From: Clostridiales bacterium
GTDB lineage: Bacteria > Bacillota > Clostridia > Oscillospirales > Oscillospiraceae
Assembly (NCBI GenBank): GCA_009774055.1
Contig: VSNB01000100.1
Span: 1 to 10,626, forward strand
Length of the DNA stretch: 10,626 nt
Direction: 5' to 3'
This document shows, one piece after another, positions 1 through 5,787 of the stretch. Position 1 is the stretch's first letter. Every line of letters starts with the position of its first letter. Below the pieces are notes generated by a model. It searched no databases and was not told where the DNA came from. It saw only the letters and a list, made by a program, of their open reading frames with translations. Made by a program: the position numbers and the translations under genes.

Positions 1-618
1 GTCATAGTCCTCCCGCTCCCGCCACAGCTCGATGAGCATAGCGGGGGTCACCTGGGCCACCACCATCAGCATGGCCAGCAGCAGGACCAGGAAGACGATC
101 ACCGACGCGGGCTTGCCCAGCACGGCCATGAAGCCGTGGGCGGTGCCCCCGGAGAGGACGCCGCCGGACGCCAGGGTGAAGCCCGTCTCCCACAGGGTGG
201 GGAACAGTTTGGCGGCGTCGGAGAGGTCCAGCTTGCAGAAAAGCATGTGGCACATCCCGCCGAAGAGGTAGGGGGTCAACAGGGCGCAGGCGGTGCGCAG
301 GGCCACGGGCTGGCCCCGGTGGGTGATCAGCACCCAGGCCGCCGCCAGCAGGGCGGGGACCATCAGGTAGTATCCCACGCCGAAAAGACCCTTGCAGGCC
401 CTGGGGATCAGGTCGATGAGCCAGCCGTCCCCGGTGAAGTAGCTCACCAGGACGATCAGCGCCAGCAGCAGCATGACCATGCCCCCCGCCTCCCGGCGGA
501 TCGGGCGCTTGGCGTTTTTGGCGGAGGCGCGGGACCTGGAGGCGGTCCCGGAGCGGGAGCCGCCGGTTTTCGTTCCGCTGCGGGCGCCGGATGTGGTTTT
601 CTTTCGTGTCGTTGCCAT
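1..618 (-). CDS. ftsK: FtsK/SpoIIIE-type DNA translocase, N-terminal membrane part (partial)
   Basis: An uninterrupted frame of 206 codons runs from an ATG at 618 leftward off the window, so only the N-terminus is visible. Residues 1-44 are a basic, Ser/Thr/Arg-rich cytoplasmic tail. About four hydrophobic segments follow (roughly 46-63, 80-99, 106-127 and 170-190), ending in a Glu/Arg-rich stretch at the edge. This layout is that of the membrane anchor of FtsK/SpoIIIE translocases, which pump chromosomal DNA through the division or sporulation septum. The RecA-like motor and gamma domain would lie outside the window, so the call rests on the N-terminal layout and resemblance to clostridial homologues. 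A GAGGGAG ribosome binding site precedes the ATG. The gene starts only 12 bases after the Nudix gene stops, so the two are probably co-transcribed. It could be another multi-span protein with a basic tail, but I consider that less likely. Confidence 0.75.
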   Translation of the reverse strand, partial: MATTRKKTTSGARSGTKTGGSRSGTASRSRASAKNAKRPIRREAGGMVMLLLALIVLVSYFTGDGWLIDLIPRACKGLFGVGYYLMVPALLAAAWVLITHRGQPVALRTACALLTPYLFGGMCHMLFCKLDLSDAAKLFPTLWETGFTLASGGVLSGGTAHGFMAVLGKPASVIVFLVLLLAMLMVVAQVTPAMLIELWREREDYD

Positions 619-630
619 GGTTCTCCCTCT

Positions 631-1176
631 TTAATTGAAATGCGCTGTGATGATCCGGTCAAAGCCGGCCTGGCAGTCCAGGAAGCGGCGGCGGACCACG
701 TCCACGAACCGGTCCTCCAGCAGGAATTGCTTGAACGCCCCGTAGGGCAGCAGTTTGTAATCCACCGTTTCGCCCTCCTGGAGGCGGATGGACTGTTCCG
801 CCGGGTCAAAGAATGCCACAAAGCTGTGATAGATGGAGGAGCCCGCGCCCATCCCTGCGGTTTCCGGCCAGGTATCCACGTAGACCGGGTGCTGGTCCTC
901 CGGCGGTACGGCGATCCCCGTCTCCTCCCGCAGTTCCCACAGCGCGCCCTCCACAGGCGTCTCGCCTTTTACCACGGAGCCTCCCGTATACTCCCAGTAG
1001 CCGCCCCAGGCTTTATCCGGGTGGCGCTGTGTCACCAGCACCTGCCCGTCATGGGTCACGGCGAGGACTTCCACTACCAGATGGTACGCGCCTTCGGGCA
1101 CGGGTTCGCCCCGGACCAGGTCGAAGCCCAGGCGGTTCCCCTCCCGGTCATAGGCGTCCCACAGTTCTTTTGCCAT
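631..1176 (-). CDS. Nudix hydrolase with an atypical Nudix box
   Basis: This 181-residue protein belongs to the Nudix superfamily, whose members cleave nucleoside diphosphates linked to another moiety using a divalent metal. The Nudix box lies at residues 66-88: Gly66, Glu72, then WELREETGI with Glu81, Glu84, Glu85, Gly87 and Ile88. The N-terminus (ELWDAYDREGNRLG, then HLVVEVLAV) resembles the YfcD/isopentenyl-diphosphate-isomerase-like branch; the substrate cannot be told from the sequence. The Arg usually found directly before Glu81 is Trp80, encoded TGG, one base from CGG. The metal-binding glutamates are all present. An AGGAGGAG ribosome binding site sits about 7 bases before the ATG. The gene starts 28 bases after the uppP stop and ends 12 bases before the translocase gene, suggesting a single transcript. 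Family assignment is secure and the specific function unknown. Confidence 0.92.
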   Translation of the reverse strand: MAKELWDAYDREGNRLGFDLVRGEPVPEGAYHLVVEVLAVTHDGQVLVTQRHPDKAWGGYWEYTGGSVVKGETPVEGALWELREETGIAVPPEDQHPVYVDTWPETAGMGAGSSIYHSFVAFFDPAEQSIRLQEGETVDYKLLPYGAFKQFLLEDRFVDVVRRRFLDCQAGFDRIITAHFN

Positions 1177-1204
1177 TGTCTCTCTCCTCCTATGTAACGG
1201 CGCG

Positions 1205-2080
1205 TCAGACCGCGGCCTTGTACCACAGCAGGTTGAAGAACTTCAGCAGGCTCAGGATCACGGTCACGGAGCCCGCCGCGCAGCAGTAGTAGGCGAACGC
1301 GCCGAAGCGGCCCTTGTCCGCCACCATGCGCACCAGGCGGATGGAGAAGTAGCCGCTGACCGCCGCCACAAGTACGCCCAGGATATAGGCGGGGAGCAGC
1401 TTCACGTCGATGCCGCCGGCGGCGGCCACGTCCTTGATTTGCAGGATGTTGGCCCCCAGCACGGCGGGGATGGACAGCAAAAAGGCGAAGCGCACGGCGA
1501 ACCGCCGCTCAAAGCCCCTAAAGCAGCCCATGCAGATGGTCATGCCGGACCGGGAAATGCCGGGACAGGTGGCGATGGCCTGGCCCGCGCCCACCAGGAG
1601 GACGTCGGCCAGGGTGGCAGTGCGCTCGTTCTTCCGCCCCTTGGGCACGCGGTCGCAGAAATAGAGCAGCAGGCCCGTCGCCAGCAGGGCCCCGCCCACG
1701 AAGAAGGTGTTGGCGTACAGCCCCTCCACGAAGCCCTTGACGGGCGGGATCAGGATCAGGAACAGGGGCAGGGTGCCCACCACGATCAGAAGGATCATCC
1801 GCCGGGCGGAGGGGACCCGCTGGGGGGACGACCGGCCGGCGGCGTCGCGGATCATCTGGATGAACTCCAGAATCATTTCCCGGATGTCGGCCCAGTAGGC
1901 GACAAATACCGCCGCCAGGGTGCCCAGGTGGAGCAGTACGTCAAAGAATACGTCGTCCGCCCCCTCCATCCCCATGCCCAGCAGATTCTGGGCGATGGAC
2001 AGGTGGCCGGAGCTGGAAATGGGCAGAAATTCTGCCACGCCCTGGATGATGCCCAGGAGCAAAGCGTTCAGTATGGTCAC
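1205..2080 (-). CDS. uppP: Undecaprenyl-diphosphatase UppP (BacA)
   Basis: This 291-residue multi-span membrane protein dephosphorylates undecaprenyl pyrophosphate to undecaprenyl phosphate, recycling the lipid carrier of peptidoglycan precursors; overexpression in other bacteria gives bacitracin resistance. Both signature motifs of the BacA family are visible: (E/Q)xxxE at Gln13-Glu17 followed by PISSSGH (residues 20-26), and PGISRSGMT at 173-181 with the catalytic Arg177. Length is normal for the family. Several strongly hydrophobic segments follow (for example about 50-63, 95-112, 124-141, 197-211, 228-249 and 262-286). Translation starts at a GTG at 2080, supported by an AGGAGG seven bases upstream. 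It heads a leftward group with the Nudix and FtsK-type genes and is divergent from the pseudouridine synthase gene. Confidence 0.96.
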   Translation of the reverse strand: MTILNALLLGIIQGVAEFLPISSSGHLSIAQNLLGMGMEGADDVFFDVLLHLGTLAAVFVAYWADIREMILEFIQMIRDAAGRSSPQRVPSARRMILLIVVGTLPLFLILIPPVKGFVEGLYANTFFVGGALLATGLLLYFCDRVPKGRKNERTATLADVLLVGAGQAIATCPGISRSGMTICMGCFRGFERRFAVRFAFLLSIPAVLGANILQIKDVAAAGGIDVKLLPAYILGVLVAAVSGYFSIRLVRMVADKGRFGAFAYYCCAAGSVTVILSLLKFFNLLWYKAAV

Positions 2081-2111
2081 GGCGAAGCCTCCTCAAATAG
2101 TTTCTCCCCCA

Positions 2112-2140
2112 ATGATAGCACAACTGTTTGCGATTTTCCA
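2112..2140 (-). promoter_or_regulatory. Candidate promoter of the uppP group
   Basis: On the minus strand TATCAT (2117-2112) is preceded by TGC, giving an extended -10. A weak -35 TGGAAA (2140-2135, four of six matches to TTGACA) lies 17 bases further upstream. It is about 32 bases from the GTG start of uppP. The same TGTGCTAT context occurs before the DUF2284 gene. Confidence 0.5.
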
Positions 2141-2233
2141 CATTTTTTTGCCGGAGTTTTCAGGGTTTGGAAAATCTTCGGAAAAGGGAGGGGCGGGCGG
2201 AGGAAATTTCTGGCGGCGTTTCGCTTTTTTCTG

Positions 2234-2262
2234 TTGCGCTTTTGGAGAAAATCGGCTACACT
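2234..2262 (+). promoter_or_regulatory. Candidate promoter of the rsuA-type gene
   Basis: TTGCGC (2234-2239) and TACACT (2257-2262) are separated by 17 bases, a vegetative sigma-A arrangement. The predicted transcript start near 2269 gives a short leader containing the purine-rich ribosome binding site. It is divergent from the uppP promoter. Confidence 0.55.
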
Positions 2263-2291
2263 GGAGGCAAAGAGAGGGGAGGGCGAAGGAC

Positions 2292-3041
2292 ATGGAGCGT
2301 CTGGACAAATTGCTGGCCTCCACGGGGCGGTGGTCCCGGCGGGAGGTCAAGGTCCTGGTCAAGGAGGGGCGGGTGCTGGTGGACGGCGTCCCCGCCGCGA
2401 GGGCGGAGGACAAGGCGGACCCCGCCGCCTCCCGGATTCAGGTGGACGGGGAGGAGGCGGTGATCCGGGCGTATACCTACGTCATGCTCAACAAGCCCGC
2501 CGGGGTCCTCTCCGCCACCGAGGACCCCCGGCAGGAGACGGTCCTGGACCTTTTGAGCCCGGAGCTGCGGCGGCAGGGGCTCAGCCCCGTGGGGCGGCTG
2601 GATAAGGACAGCGAGGGGCTGCTGCTGCTGACCAACGATGGGGAGCTGGCCCACCGGCTGCTGTCCCCCAAGCGCCACGTGGATAAGGTTTACCGCATCC
2701 GGGTGGACCGCCCCCTGGGGGAGGCGGACCGGGCGGCCTTCGCGGCGGGGATTGTCCTGGCGGACGGCACGGCCTGCCTGCCGGCGAAGCTGGAGCCCCT
2801 GGGGGAGGGGCTGGAGGCGTTGGTCACTTTGCACGAGGGGAAATTTCACCAAATCAAACGGATGATTGCCAGCCGGGGCGCGGCGGTCTGCCGGTTGGAG
2901 CGGCTGTCCATGGGAACGCTTGTACTGGATGACGGGCTGGAAAGAGGGCAATACCGGCTTTTGACCGGGGAAGAAGTTTTGAAAATAGGTGGAAAACATG
3001 AAAAAAAGCGTGAAACTAACAAACCAGCCAAAATGACTTGA
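2292..3041 (+). CDS. rsuA: RsuA-type ribosomal small-subunit pseudouridine synthase
   Basis: The 249-residue protein has an N-terminal S4 RNA-binding domain (about 1-60, RLDKLLASTGRWSRREVK) followed by a pseudouridine synthase domain (about 61-230). The catalytic loop is GRLDKDSEGLLLLTNDG with nucleophile Asp104. The later motif EGKFHQIKRM matches RsuA, which modifies U516 of 16S rRNA, better than RluB, where RQVRRM is typical. The start at ATG 2292 is preceded by a purine-rich GAGGGGAGGGCGAAGGA; the frame stays open upstream but has no homologous sequence there. The last 19 residues are Lys-rich, encoded by AT-rich DNA unlike the rest of the gene, and look like a non-conserved tail. It appears monocistronic, and I saw no hairpin terminator before the next promoter at 3071. 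Whether the true target is 16S or 23S rRNA is inferred from motif similarity. Confidence 0.88.
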   Translation: MERLDKLLASTGRWSRREVKVLVKEGRVLVDGVPAARAEDKADPAASRIQVDGEEAVIRAYTYVMLNKPAGVLSATEDPRQETVLDLLSPELRRQGLSPVGRLDKDSEGLLLLTNDGELAHRLLSPKRHVDKVYRIRVDRPLGEADRAAFAAGIVLADGTACLPAKLEPLGEGLEALVTLHEGKFHQIKRMIASRGAAVCRLERLSMGTLVLDDGLERGQYRLLTGEEVLKIGGKHEKKRETNKPAKMT

Positions 3042-3070
3042 ATTTTTTTGTGGAAAAAAGAAAAAATGTC

Positions 3071-3099
3071 TTGCAAAGTGTCGATGGGCACGGTATAAT
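3071..3099 (+). promoter_or_regulatory. Near-consensus sigma-A promoter of the CdaR-type gene
   Basis: TTGCAA (3071-3076), a 17-base spacer and a perfect TATAAT (3094-3099) predict transcription from about 3106. This leaves a leader of about 68 bases before ATG 3175. I found no obvious hairpin or repeat in that leader. Confidence 0.8.
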
Positions 3100-3174
3100 A
3101 AAAACAGTTCCGACAGATTGCACAAAGGATGCGTCCCATTACAGATGATGAATGGCTGATGGAGGAGAACCGCT

Positions 3175-4266
3175 ATGTCAGGAAGAATTTTTCAAAATGT
3201 TGTCCTGCAGATCAAGGAAGCCGCCGACCGCGTCGTTGGCGTGATTGACGGAGAGGGGACGGTGATTTCCTGCAGCGATCTGGGGCTCATCGGGAAGAAG
3301 TGGCCCGAGTACGTGGGCCAGATCAACCAGGTCGACGGCGCCGTCGCCGTGATGGACGGCAGGACCTTTCATGCCCTGGGGGGCTGGGGCTCCCATTTCG
3401 ATTACGCCGTGTTCACCATGGGGGAGGACGAGGTCAGCCGCACCGTCTGCTCCATGGCCAGCGTGGCCCTCAACGGAGCCAAGAGCTATTACGAGGAAAA
3501 GCACGACCGGGGCTCCTTTATTAAGAATATTATCTCGGACAACATCATGCTGGGGGACATCTACATGCGGGCCAAGGAGCTCCATGTGGCGCCGGAGGTG
3601 CCCCGGGGCGTGTTCCTGGTGCGCCAGCTGGAGGACGGGGACGCGTCGCTGATGGACGTGATCCAGGGCCTGTTCCCTGACCGGCAGAACGACTTCGTCC
3701 TCAGCGTGGGGGACAGCGACGTGGCCCTCATCCACCAGCTGCCGGAGAGCGGCGGGGAGAGGGAGGTCCAGCGGGTGGCCTCCCTGCTGGAGGATACCCT
3801 GCGGGTAGGCGGCGAGGGCCGGGTGGTGGTCGGCATCGGCACCGTGGCCCTGCACCTGCGGGATCTGGCCAAGAGCTATAAGGAGGCCCAGATCGCCATC
3901 GAGGTGGGCAAGGTCTTCGACACGGAGAAGTACATCATCAACTATGAGAACCTGGGACTGGGCCGCCTGATCTACCAGCTGCCCACGACCCTATGCGAAA
4001 TGTTCCTGGTGGAGATCTTCAAGAAGAATCCCATCGATTCCCTGGACCAGGAGACGCTGTTTACCATCCATAAGTTCTTTGAGAACAACCTCAATGTCTC
4101 CGAGACGGCCCGGAAGCTGTTCGTTCACCGCAACACCCTGGTCTACCGCCTGGAGAAGATCAAGAAGCTGACCGGCCTGGACCTGCGGGAGTTTGACGAC
4201 GCGATTACCTTTAAGGTGGCCTTGATGGTTAAGAAGTATTTGACCAGCAGGGGGATTGATGCGTAG
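3175..4266 (+). CDS. CdaR/PucR-family transcriptional regulator
   Basis: This 363-residue protein has the layout of sugar-diacid/purine-type regulators. The N-terminal segment (about 1-125, beginning IFQNVVLQIKEAADRVVGVID) resembles the diacid recognition domain. The middle (about 140-260) resembles the degenerate GGDEF-like domain of this family. The C-terminus (about 295-357) is the PucR-type helix-turn-helix, with NVSETARKLFVHRNTLVYRLEKI at 307-329 as the recognition region. The family usually activates catabolic genes in response to a small carboxylic acid or purine derivative; the ligand here is unknown. GGAGGAGA lies about 5-12 bases before the ATG. No metabolic gene is adjacent, so it is an orphan regulator in this window. 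It converges with the DUF2284 gene, separated by a GC-rich hairpin. DNA-binding role is well supported and target genes unknown. Confidence 0.85.
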   Translation: MSGRIFQNVVLQIKEAADRVVGVIDGEGTVISCSDLGLIGKKWPEYVGQINQVDGAVAVMDGRTFHALGGWGSHFDYAVFTMGEDEVSRTVCSMASVALNGAKSYYEEKHDRGSFIKNIISDNIMLGDIYMRAKELHVAPEVPRGVFLVRQLEDGDASLMDVIQGLFPDRQNDFVLSVGDSDVALIHQLPESGGEREVQRVASLLEDTLRVGGEGRVVVGIGTVALHLRDLAKSYKEAQIAIEVGKVFDTEKYIINYENLGLGRLIYQLPTTLCEMFLVEIFKKNPIDSLDQETLFTIHKFFENNLNVSETARKLFVHRNTLVYRLEKIKKLTGLDLREFDDAITFKVALMVKKYLTSRGIDA

Positions 4267-4291
4267 TTTCCGGTTTTTCCGGTTTGTGGTG

Positions 4292-4321
4292 CAGCCGCAT
4301 GACGATGGCGTCATGCGGCTG
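4292..4321 (+). terminator. GC-rich hairpin at the 3' end of the CdaR-type gene
   Basis: A perfect 13-bp inverted repeat (CAGCCGCATGACG at 4292-4304, complement at 4309-4321) encloses a four-base loop. It lies 26 bases after the stop codon, as a terminator stem would. It is not followed by a run of T, so classical intrinsic termination in the rightward direction is doubtful. It may act as an RNA 3'-end or stabilising stem. The same hairpin-then-GTCAAAAAAGATGC order recurs at 5431 and 7227. Confidence 0.5.
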
Positions 4322-4366
4322 TCTGCGTGTCAAAAAAGATGCGAAGCGTTCCTGAACAGGCTTCGC
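4322..4366. repeat. Partial copy (A) of the AAAAAAGATGC intergenic element
   Basis: The stretch at 4323-4347 (CTGCGTGTCAAAAAAGATGC and following GAAGC) matches the copy at about 7254-7278 almost base for base. The expected right half of the palindrome (GCATCTTTTTTGA) is missing and is replaced by GTTCCTGAACAG followed by GCTTCGC. The latter resembles the GGCTTCGCT found downstream of the palindrome in copy C, suggesting an internal deletion or rearrangement. Confidence 0.55.
4332..4366 (-). terminator. Intrinsic terminator of the DUF2284 gene
   Basis: Read leftward, GCGAAGC (4366-4360) pairs with GCTTCGC (4347-4341) around a 12-base loop that can itself form CCTG/CAGG. It is followed by AT C and six T (minus strand; six A at 4332-4337). 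It begins six bases beyond the DUF2284 stop, so it is well placed to end that transcript. It is built from repeat copy A. Confidence 0.65.
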
Positions 4367-4371
4367 CGTGC

Positions 4372-4908
4372 TCACTCCCGATAGAGGATCAGGCTGAACC
4401 AGGTCACCACGTTCCCGCCCGGCTGGAATTCAATCCCCAGCCGCTCGGCGGTGTCCAGGATCAGGATGCCGTGGCTCTCCAGGCAGGGAAACATCCGCTC
4501 CGGATGCCGGCAGGGGCCGTCGGGATAGGCGCATTTTTGACAGACGGCGCAGGATTCCGTGGAGAGCGGATAGGTTTCCGCCCCCTGCGCCTGCAGCAGG
4601 GCGTTTACCTGCCGGGTGACCTCCTCGTGGGGGGCGCGGGTGGTCAGGGTTTCCTCCAGGTCGGCGATGTCCGCCACCTCGTTCATGGTGGTGATGAGCA
4701 GGGCGCGGGGGTAGCGGAGGCACCGCTCCCTGCATTCCTCCACCGTCCCCACGGCGGGCGGGCAGGCCCAGCTGGTCCCCCACCGGGCGCAGTCCGTCTC
4801 GCAGACCAGGCGGACCCGGGGGCTGAAGGTCAGTTCCGCCGTGTCAAAAAATTCGTACTGCACGATGGGCAGCTCCCGCATGCCCTCCTCCAGCCGATTT
4901 CTGTCCAT
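4372..4908 (-). CDS. DUF2284 cysteine-rich predicted metal-binding protein
   Basis: The 178-residue protein matches the DUF2284 family of predicted metal-binding proteins, which has no assigned reaction. It carries ten cysteines: 36, 40, 49, 59, 63, 120, 123, 126, 133 and 142. Cys120-x2-Cys123-x2-Cys126-x6-Cys133, within CAVCQKCAYPDGPCRHPE, looks like an iron-sulfur or zinc site; Cys40 and Cys49 (TSWACPP) are the other family signature. No signal peptide or membrane segment is evident, so it is probably cytoplasmic. The start at ATG 4908 is chosen because GGAGGA lies seven bases upstream; the frame stays open further upstream but would run through the promoter. It is transcribed alone, convergent with the CdaR-type gene and divergent from the DarA-like gene. 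Cluster type and role are unknown. Confidence 0.85.
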   Translation of the reverse strand: MDRNRLEEGMRELPIVQYEFFDTAELTFSPRVRLVCETDCARWGTSWACPPAVGTVEECRERCLRYPRALLITTMNEVADIADLEETLTTRAPHEEVTRQVNALLQAQGAETYPLSTESCAVCQKCAYPDGPCRHPERMFPCLESHGILILDTAERLGIEFQPGGNVVTWFSLILYRE

Positions 4909-4930
4909 GCTTTGTCCTCCTTTTGGCTTC

Positions 4931-4959
4931 TTTTTTCCAGTATAGCACATTTTTTCCAG
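4931..4959 (-). promoter_or_regulatory. Extended -10 promoter of the DUF2284 gene flanked by a direct repeat
   Basis: On the minus strand TGC TATACT (4947-4939) forms an extended -10 element; the -35 (TTTTCC near 4967-4962) is poor. A perfect 10-base direct repeat, CTGGAAAAAA on the minus strand, occurs at 4959-4950 and 4940-4931. The centres are 19 bases apart, and the second copy overlaps the end of the -10. A poor -35 plus flanking repeats suggests a regulated promoter. Confidence 0.5.
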
Positions 4960-4996
4960 CCGGAAAAGATGGAATCCGCTGTCCGTCAGATTTTTC

Positions 4997-5024
4997 TTGC
5001 AAACCGGCCAGTATCTGGTATAAT
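4997..5024 (+). promoter_or_regulatory. Sigma-A promoter of the DarA-like gene
   Basis: TTGCAA (4997-5002), a 16-base spacer and TATAAT (5019-5024) preceded by TGG (extended -10) predict a start near 5031. That gives a leader of about 39 bases to GTG 5070. It shares CTTGCAAA and GGTATAATA with the promoter at 3071. Confidence 0.75.
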
Positions 5025-5069
5025 AGAGACAGAGGTCCCTACTCCATTTTGAAAGGTGAGGTGGATTCT

Positions 5070-5426
5070 GTGGAAAAGGAGAAGTATAGGCAGAAGATGC
5101 TGCTGGCGGTGGTTCAGGGCGACGATTACCCGGATACCGTGGACGAGCTGACCCGGAGCGGCTTTTTTGCAACGGTGCTCAGCTCCACCGGCGGCTTCCT
5201 CAAGAAGCGGAGCGTGACGCTGATGATCGGCGTGGAGGAGCACCGGGTGCAGGCCGCGCTGGACATCCTCAAGCAATGCGCCGGACGGCGGCAGCAGATG
5301 AGCTATTCCAACATGTCAATGTCCGCCGGCGGTCCTACGACCTCCATCCCGATGGTGCCGGTGCCCATTACCGCCGGCGGGGTGACCGTTTTCATGATGG
5401 ATCTGAACGACATACAGAAATTCTGA
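5070..5426 (+). CDS. DarA/PstA-like (YaaQ, cyclic-di-AMP receptor family) protein
   Basis: The 118-residue protein belongs to the YaaQ/DarA/PstA family, small PII-like trimers that bind cyclic di-AMP in Bacillus and Staphylococcus. Family signatures present are MLLAVVQ near the start, SSTGGFLKKRSVTLMIGVEEHRV in the middle, and GGVTVFMMDLNDIQKF at the C-terminus. Positions that correspond to ligand contacts in staphylococcal PstA differ: Asn24, Arg26 and Asn41 align with Gly, Phe and Ser here, while the Thr of the FxAT motif and GGFL are kept. Cyclic-di-AMP binding is therefore uncertain. GTG 5070 is favoured by AAAGGTGAGG upstream; GTG 5061 is possible, and ATG 5097 would give 109 residues, exactly the usual family length, but has a weaker binding site. 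It is a single-gene transcript with its own promoter and 3' hairpins. Confidence 0.82.
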   Translation: MEKEKYRQKMLLAVVQGDDYPDTVDELTRSGFFATVLSSTGGFLKKRSVTLMIGVEEHRVQAALDILKQCAGRRQQMSYSNMSMSAGGPTTSIPMVPVPITAGGVTVFMMDLNDIQKF

Positions 5427-5430
5427 CCAG

Positions 5431-5461
5431 GAGCCCCGGGAGCGATTCGCTCCCGGGGCTC
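5431..5461 (+). terminator. GC-rich hairpin at the 3' end of the DarA-like gene
   Basis: A perfect 14-bp stem (GAGCCCCGGGAGCG at 5431-5444, complement 5448-5461) with a three-base loop starts five bases after the stop codon. Only TTAG follows, not a U-tract. The A6/T6 palindrome five bases downstream supplies the missing T run, so the two hairpins together may form a tandem terminator. Confidence 0.65.
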
Positions 5462-5465
5462 TTAG

Positions 5466-5494
5466 TCAAAAAAGATGCAAGGCATCTTTTTTGA
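5466..5494. terminator. Bidirectional intrinsic terminator (palindrome, copy B)
   Basis: TCAAAAAAGATGC (5466-5478) and its exact complement GCATCTTTTTTGA (5482-5494) surround the loop AAG. The GATGC/GCATC core with six A on one side and six T on the other fits an intrinsic terminator in either direction. The same palindrome with loop GAA recurs at 7261-7289. Confidence 0.65.
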
Positions 5495-5613
5495 GGGGGT
5501 TCGCTGCGCTCTGCGCCTCGGTTGCCTGCCTGCGGCAGACAATTCGACGCTCGCTCCGCGCAAAGAGTTTTTCCCAAGATTCTGCGCGGCCACATCGAGT
5601 GGCCGTGCAGAAT
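5466..5613. repeat. Copy B of the intergenic repeat element
   Basis: After the palindrome come a segment matching copy C (GGGTTCGCTGCGCTCTGCGC at about 5497-5516, then CTCGG), a small hairpin CTGCC/GGCAG (5527-5539), and a 15-bp hairpin (5579-5593 with 5599-5613, loop ATCGA, one G-T pair). The last hairpin and its flank GTGCAGA are conserved in copy C. Between CTCGG and GGCC, copy B is about 45-50 bases longer than copy C. No protein-coding signal is convincing here. Confidence 0.7.
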
Positions 5614-5787
5614 TTAATTTTGCATGACCCCTCGATGGGGTCATTGCAAAATCGTAGTACATGCCGCGGGAAAAACGATTGAAATTTATTTGCCGCCTGC
5701 GGGCGGCAAACTCCTGCGGAGGGCTTTTTGGATGGGGTTGCCTTTTTTCTTCTCCGCGCATAGACTGGGCGCAGAGGGGGGATGTGT
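5614..5787. other. Hairpin-rich noncoding stretch upstream of dpaA
   Basis: Two further hairpins follow copy B. One pairs 5617-5631 with 5637-5652 (ATGACCCC/GGGGTCAT extended past a single T bulge by TTTTGC/GCAAAA, loop TCGAT). The other pairs TTTGCCGCC at 5689-5697 with 5702-5710 around TGCG. Neither is followed by a U-tract. Short open frames crossing the region have no ribosome binding site or family motif and are probably spurious. The stretch ends with a pyrimidine-rich segment and the dpaA ribosome binding site (AGGGGGG at 5775-5781). Confidence 0.55.
5759..5767 (+). promoter_or_regulatory. Weak sigma-K-like -10 before dpaA
   Basis: CATAGACTG resembles the sigma-K -10 consensus CATAnnnTA in all but the last base. 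In Bacillus the orthologous spoVF operon is expressed by sigma-K in the mother cell. No good AC -35 element is visible at the expected distance, and the predicted start would sit almost on the ribosome binding site, so this is tentative. Confidence 0.22.

Noticed and set aside
136..1197. Long plus-strand open frame of 353 codons across the ftsK and Nudix region
   Set aside because: It overlaps two well-supported minus-strand genes, has low-complexity Gly/Ala/Gln/Arg content typical of antisense frames in GC-rich DNA, and shows no family motif.
1439..2605. Long plus-strand open frame antisense to uppP
   Set aside because: It is antisense to a clear uppP gene, then runs out of frame into rsuA; its His/Gln/Gly-rich content and lack of a ribosome binding site mark it as a shadow.
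2998..3036. Twelve-codon frame starting ATGAAAAAAAGC within the rsuA end
   Set aside because: It is very short, overlaps the rsuA-type frame and has no support beyond a GGTGG upstream.
2256..3125. Minus-strand open frame across the rsuA-type gene
   Set aside because: The opposite strand has an intact pseudouridine synthase with catalytic motifs and promoter; this frame has none.
3100..3174. Riboswitch in the leader of the CdaR-type gene
   Set aside because: The leader is short and has no stable stem or recognisable aptamer core.
5464..5780. CRISPR array or tRNA-like RNA in the hairpin-rich stretch
   Set aside because: The repeats are not evenly spaced identical units with unique spacers, and no cloverleaf, CCA end or anticodon arm could be drawn.
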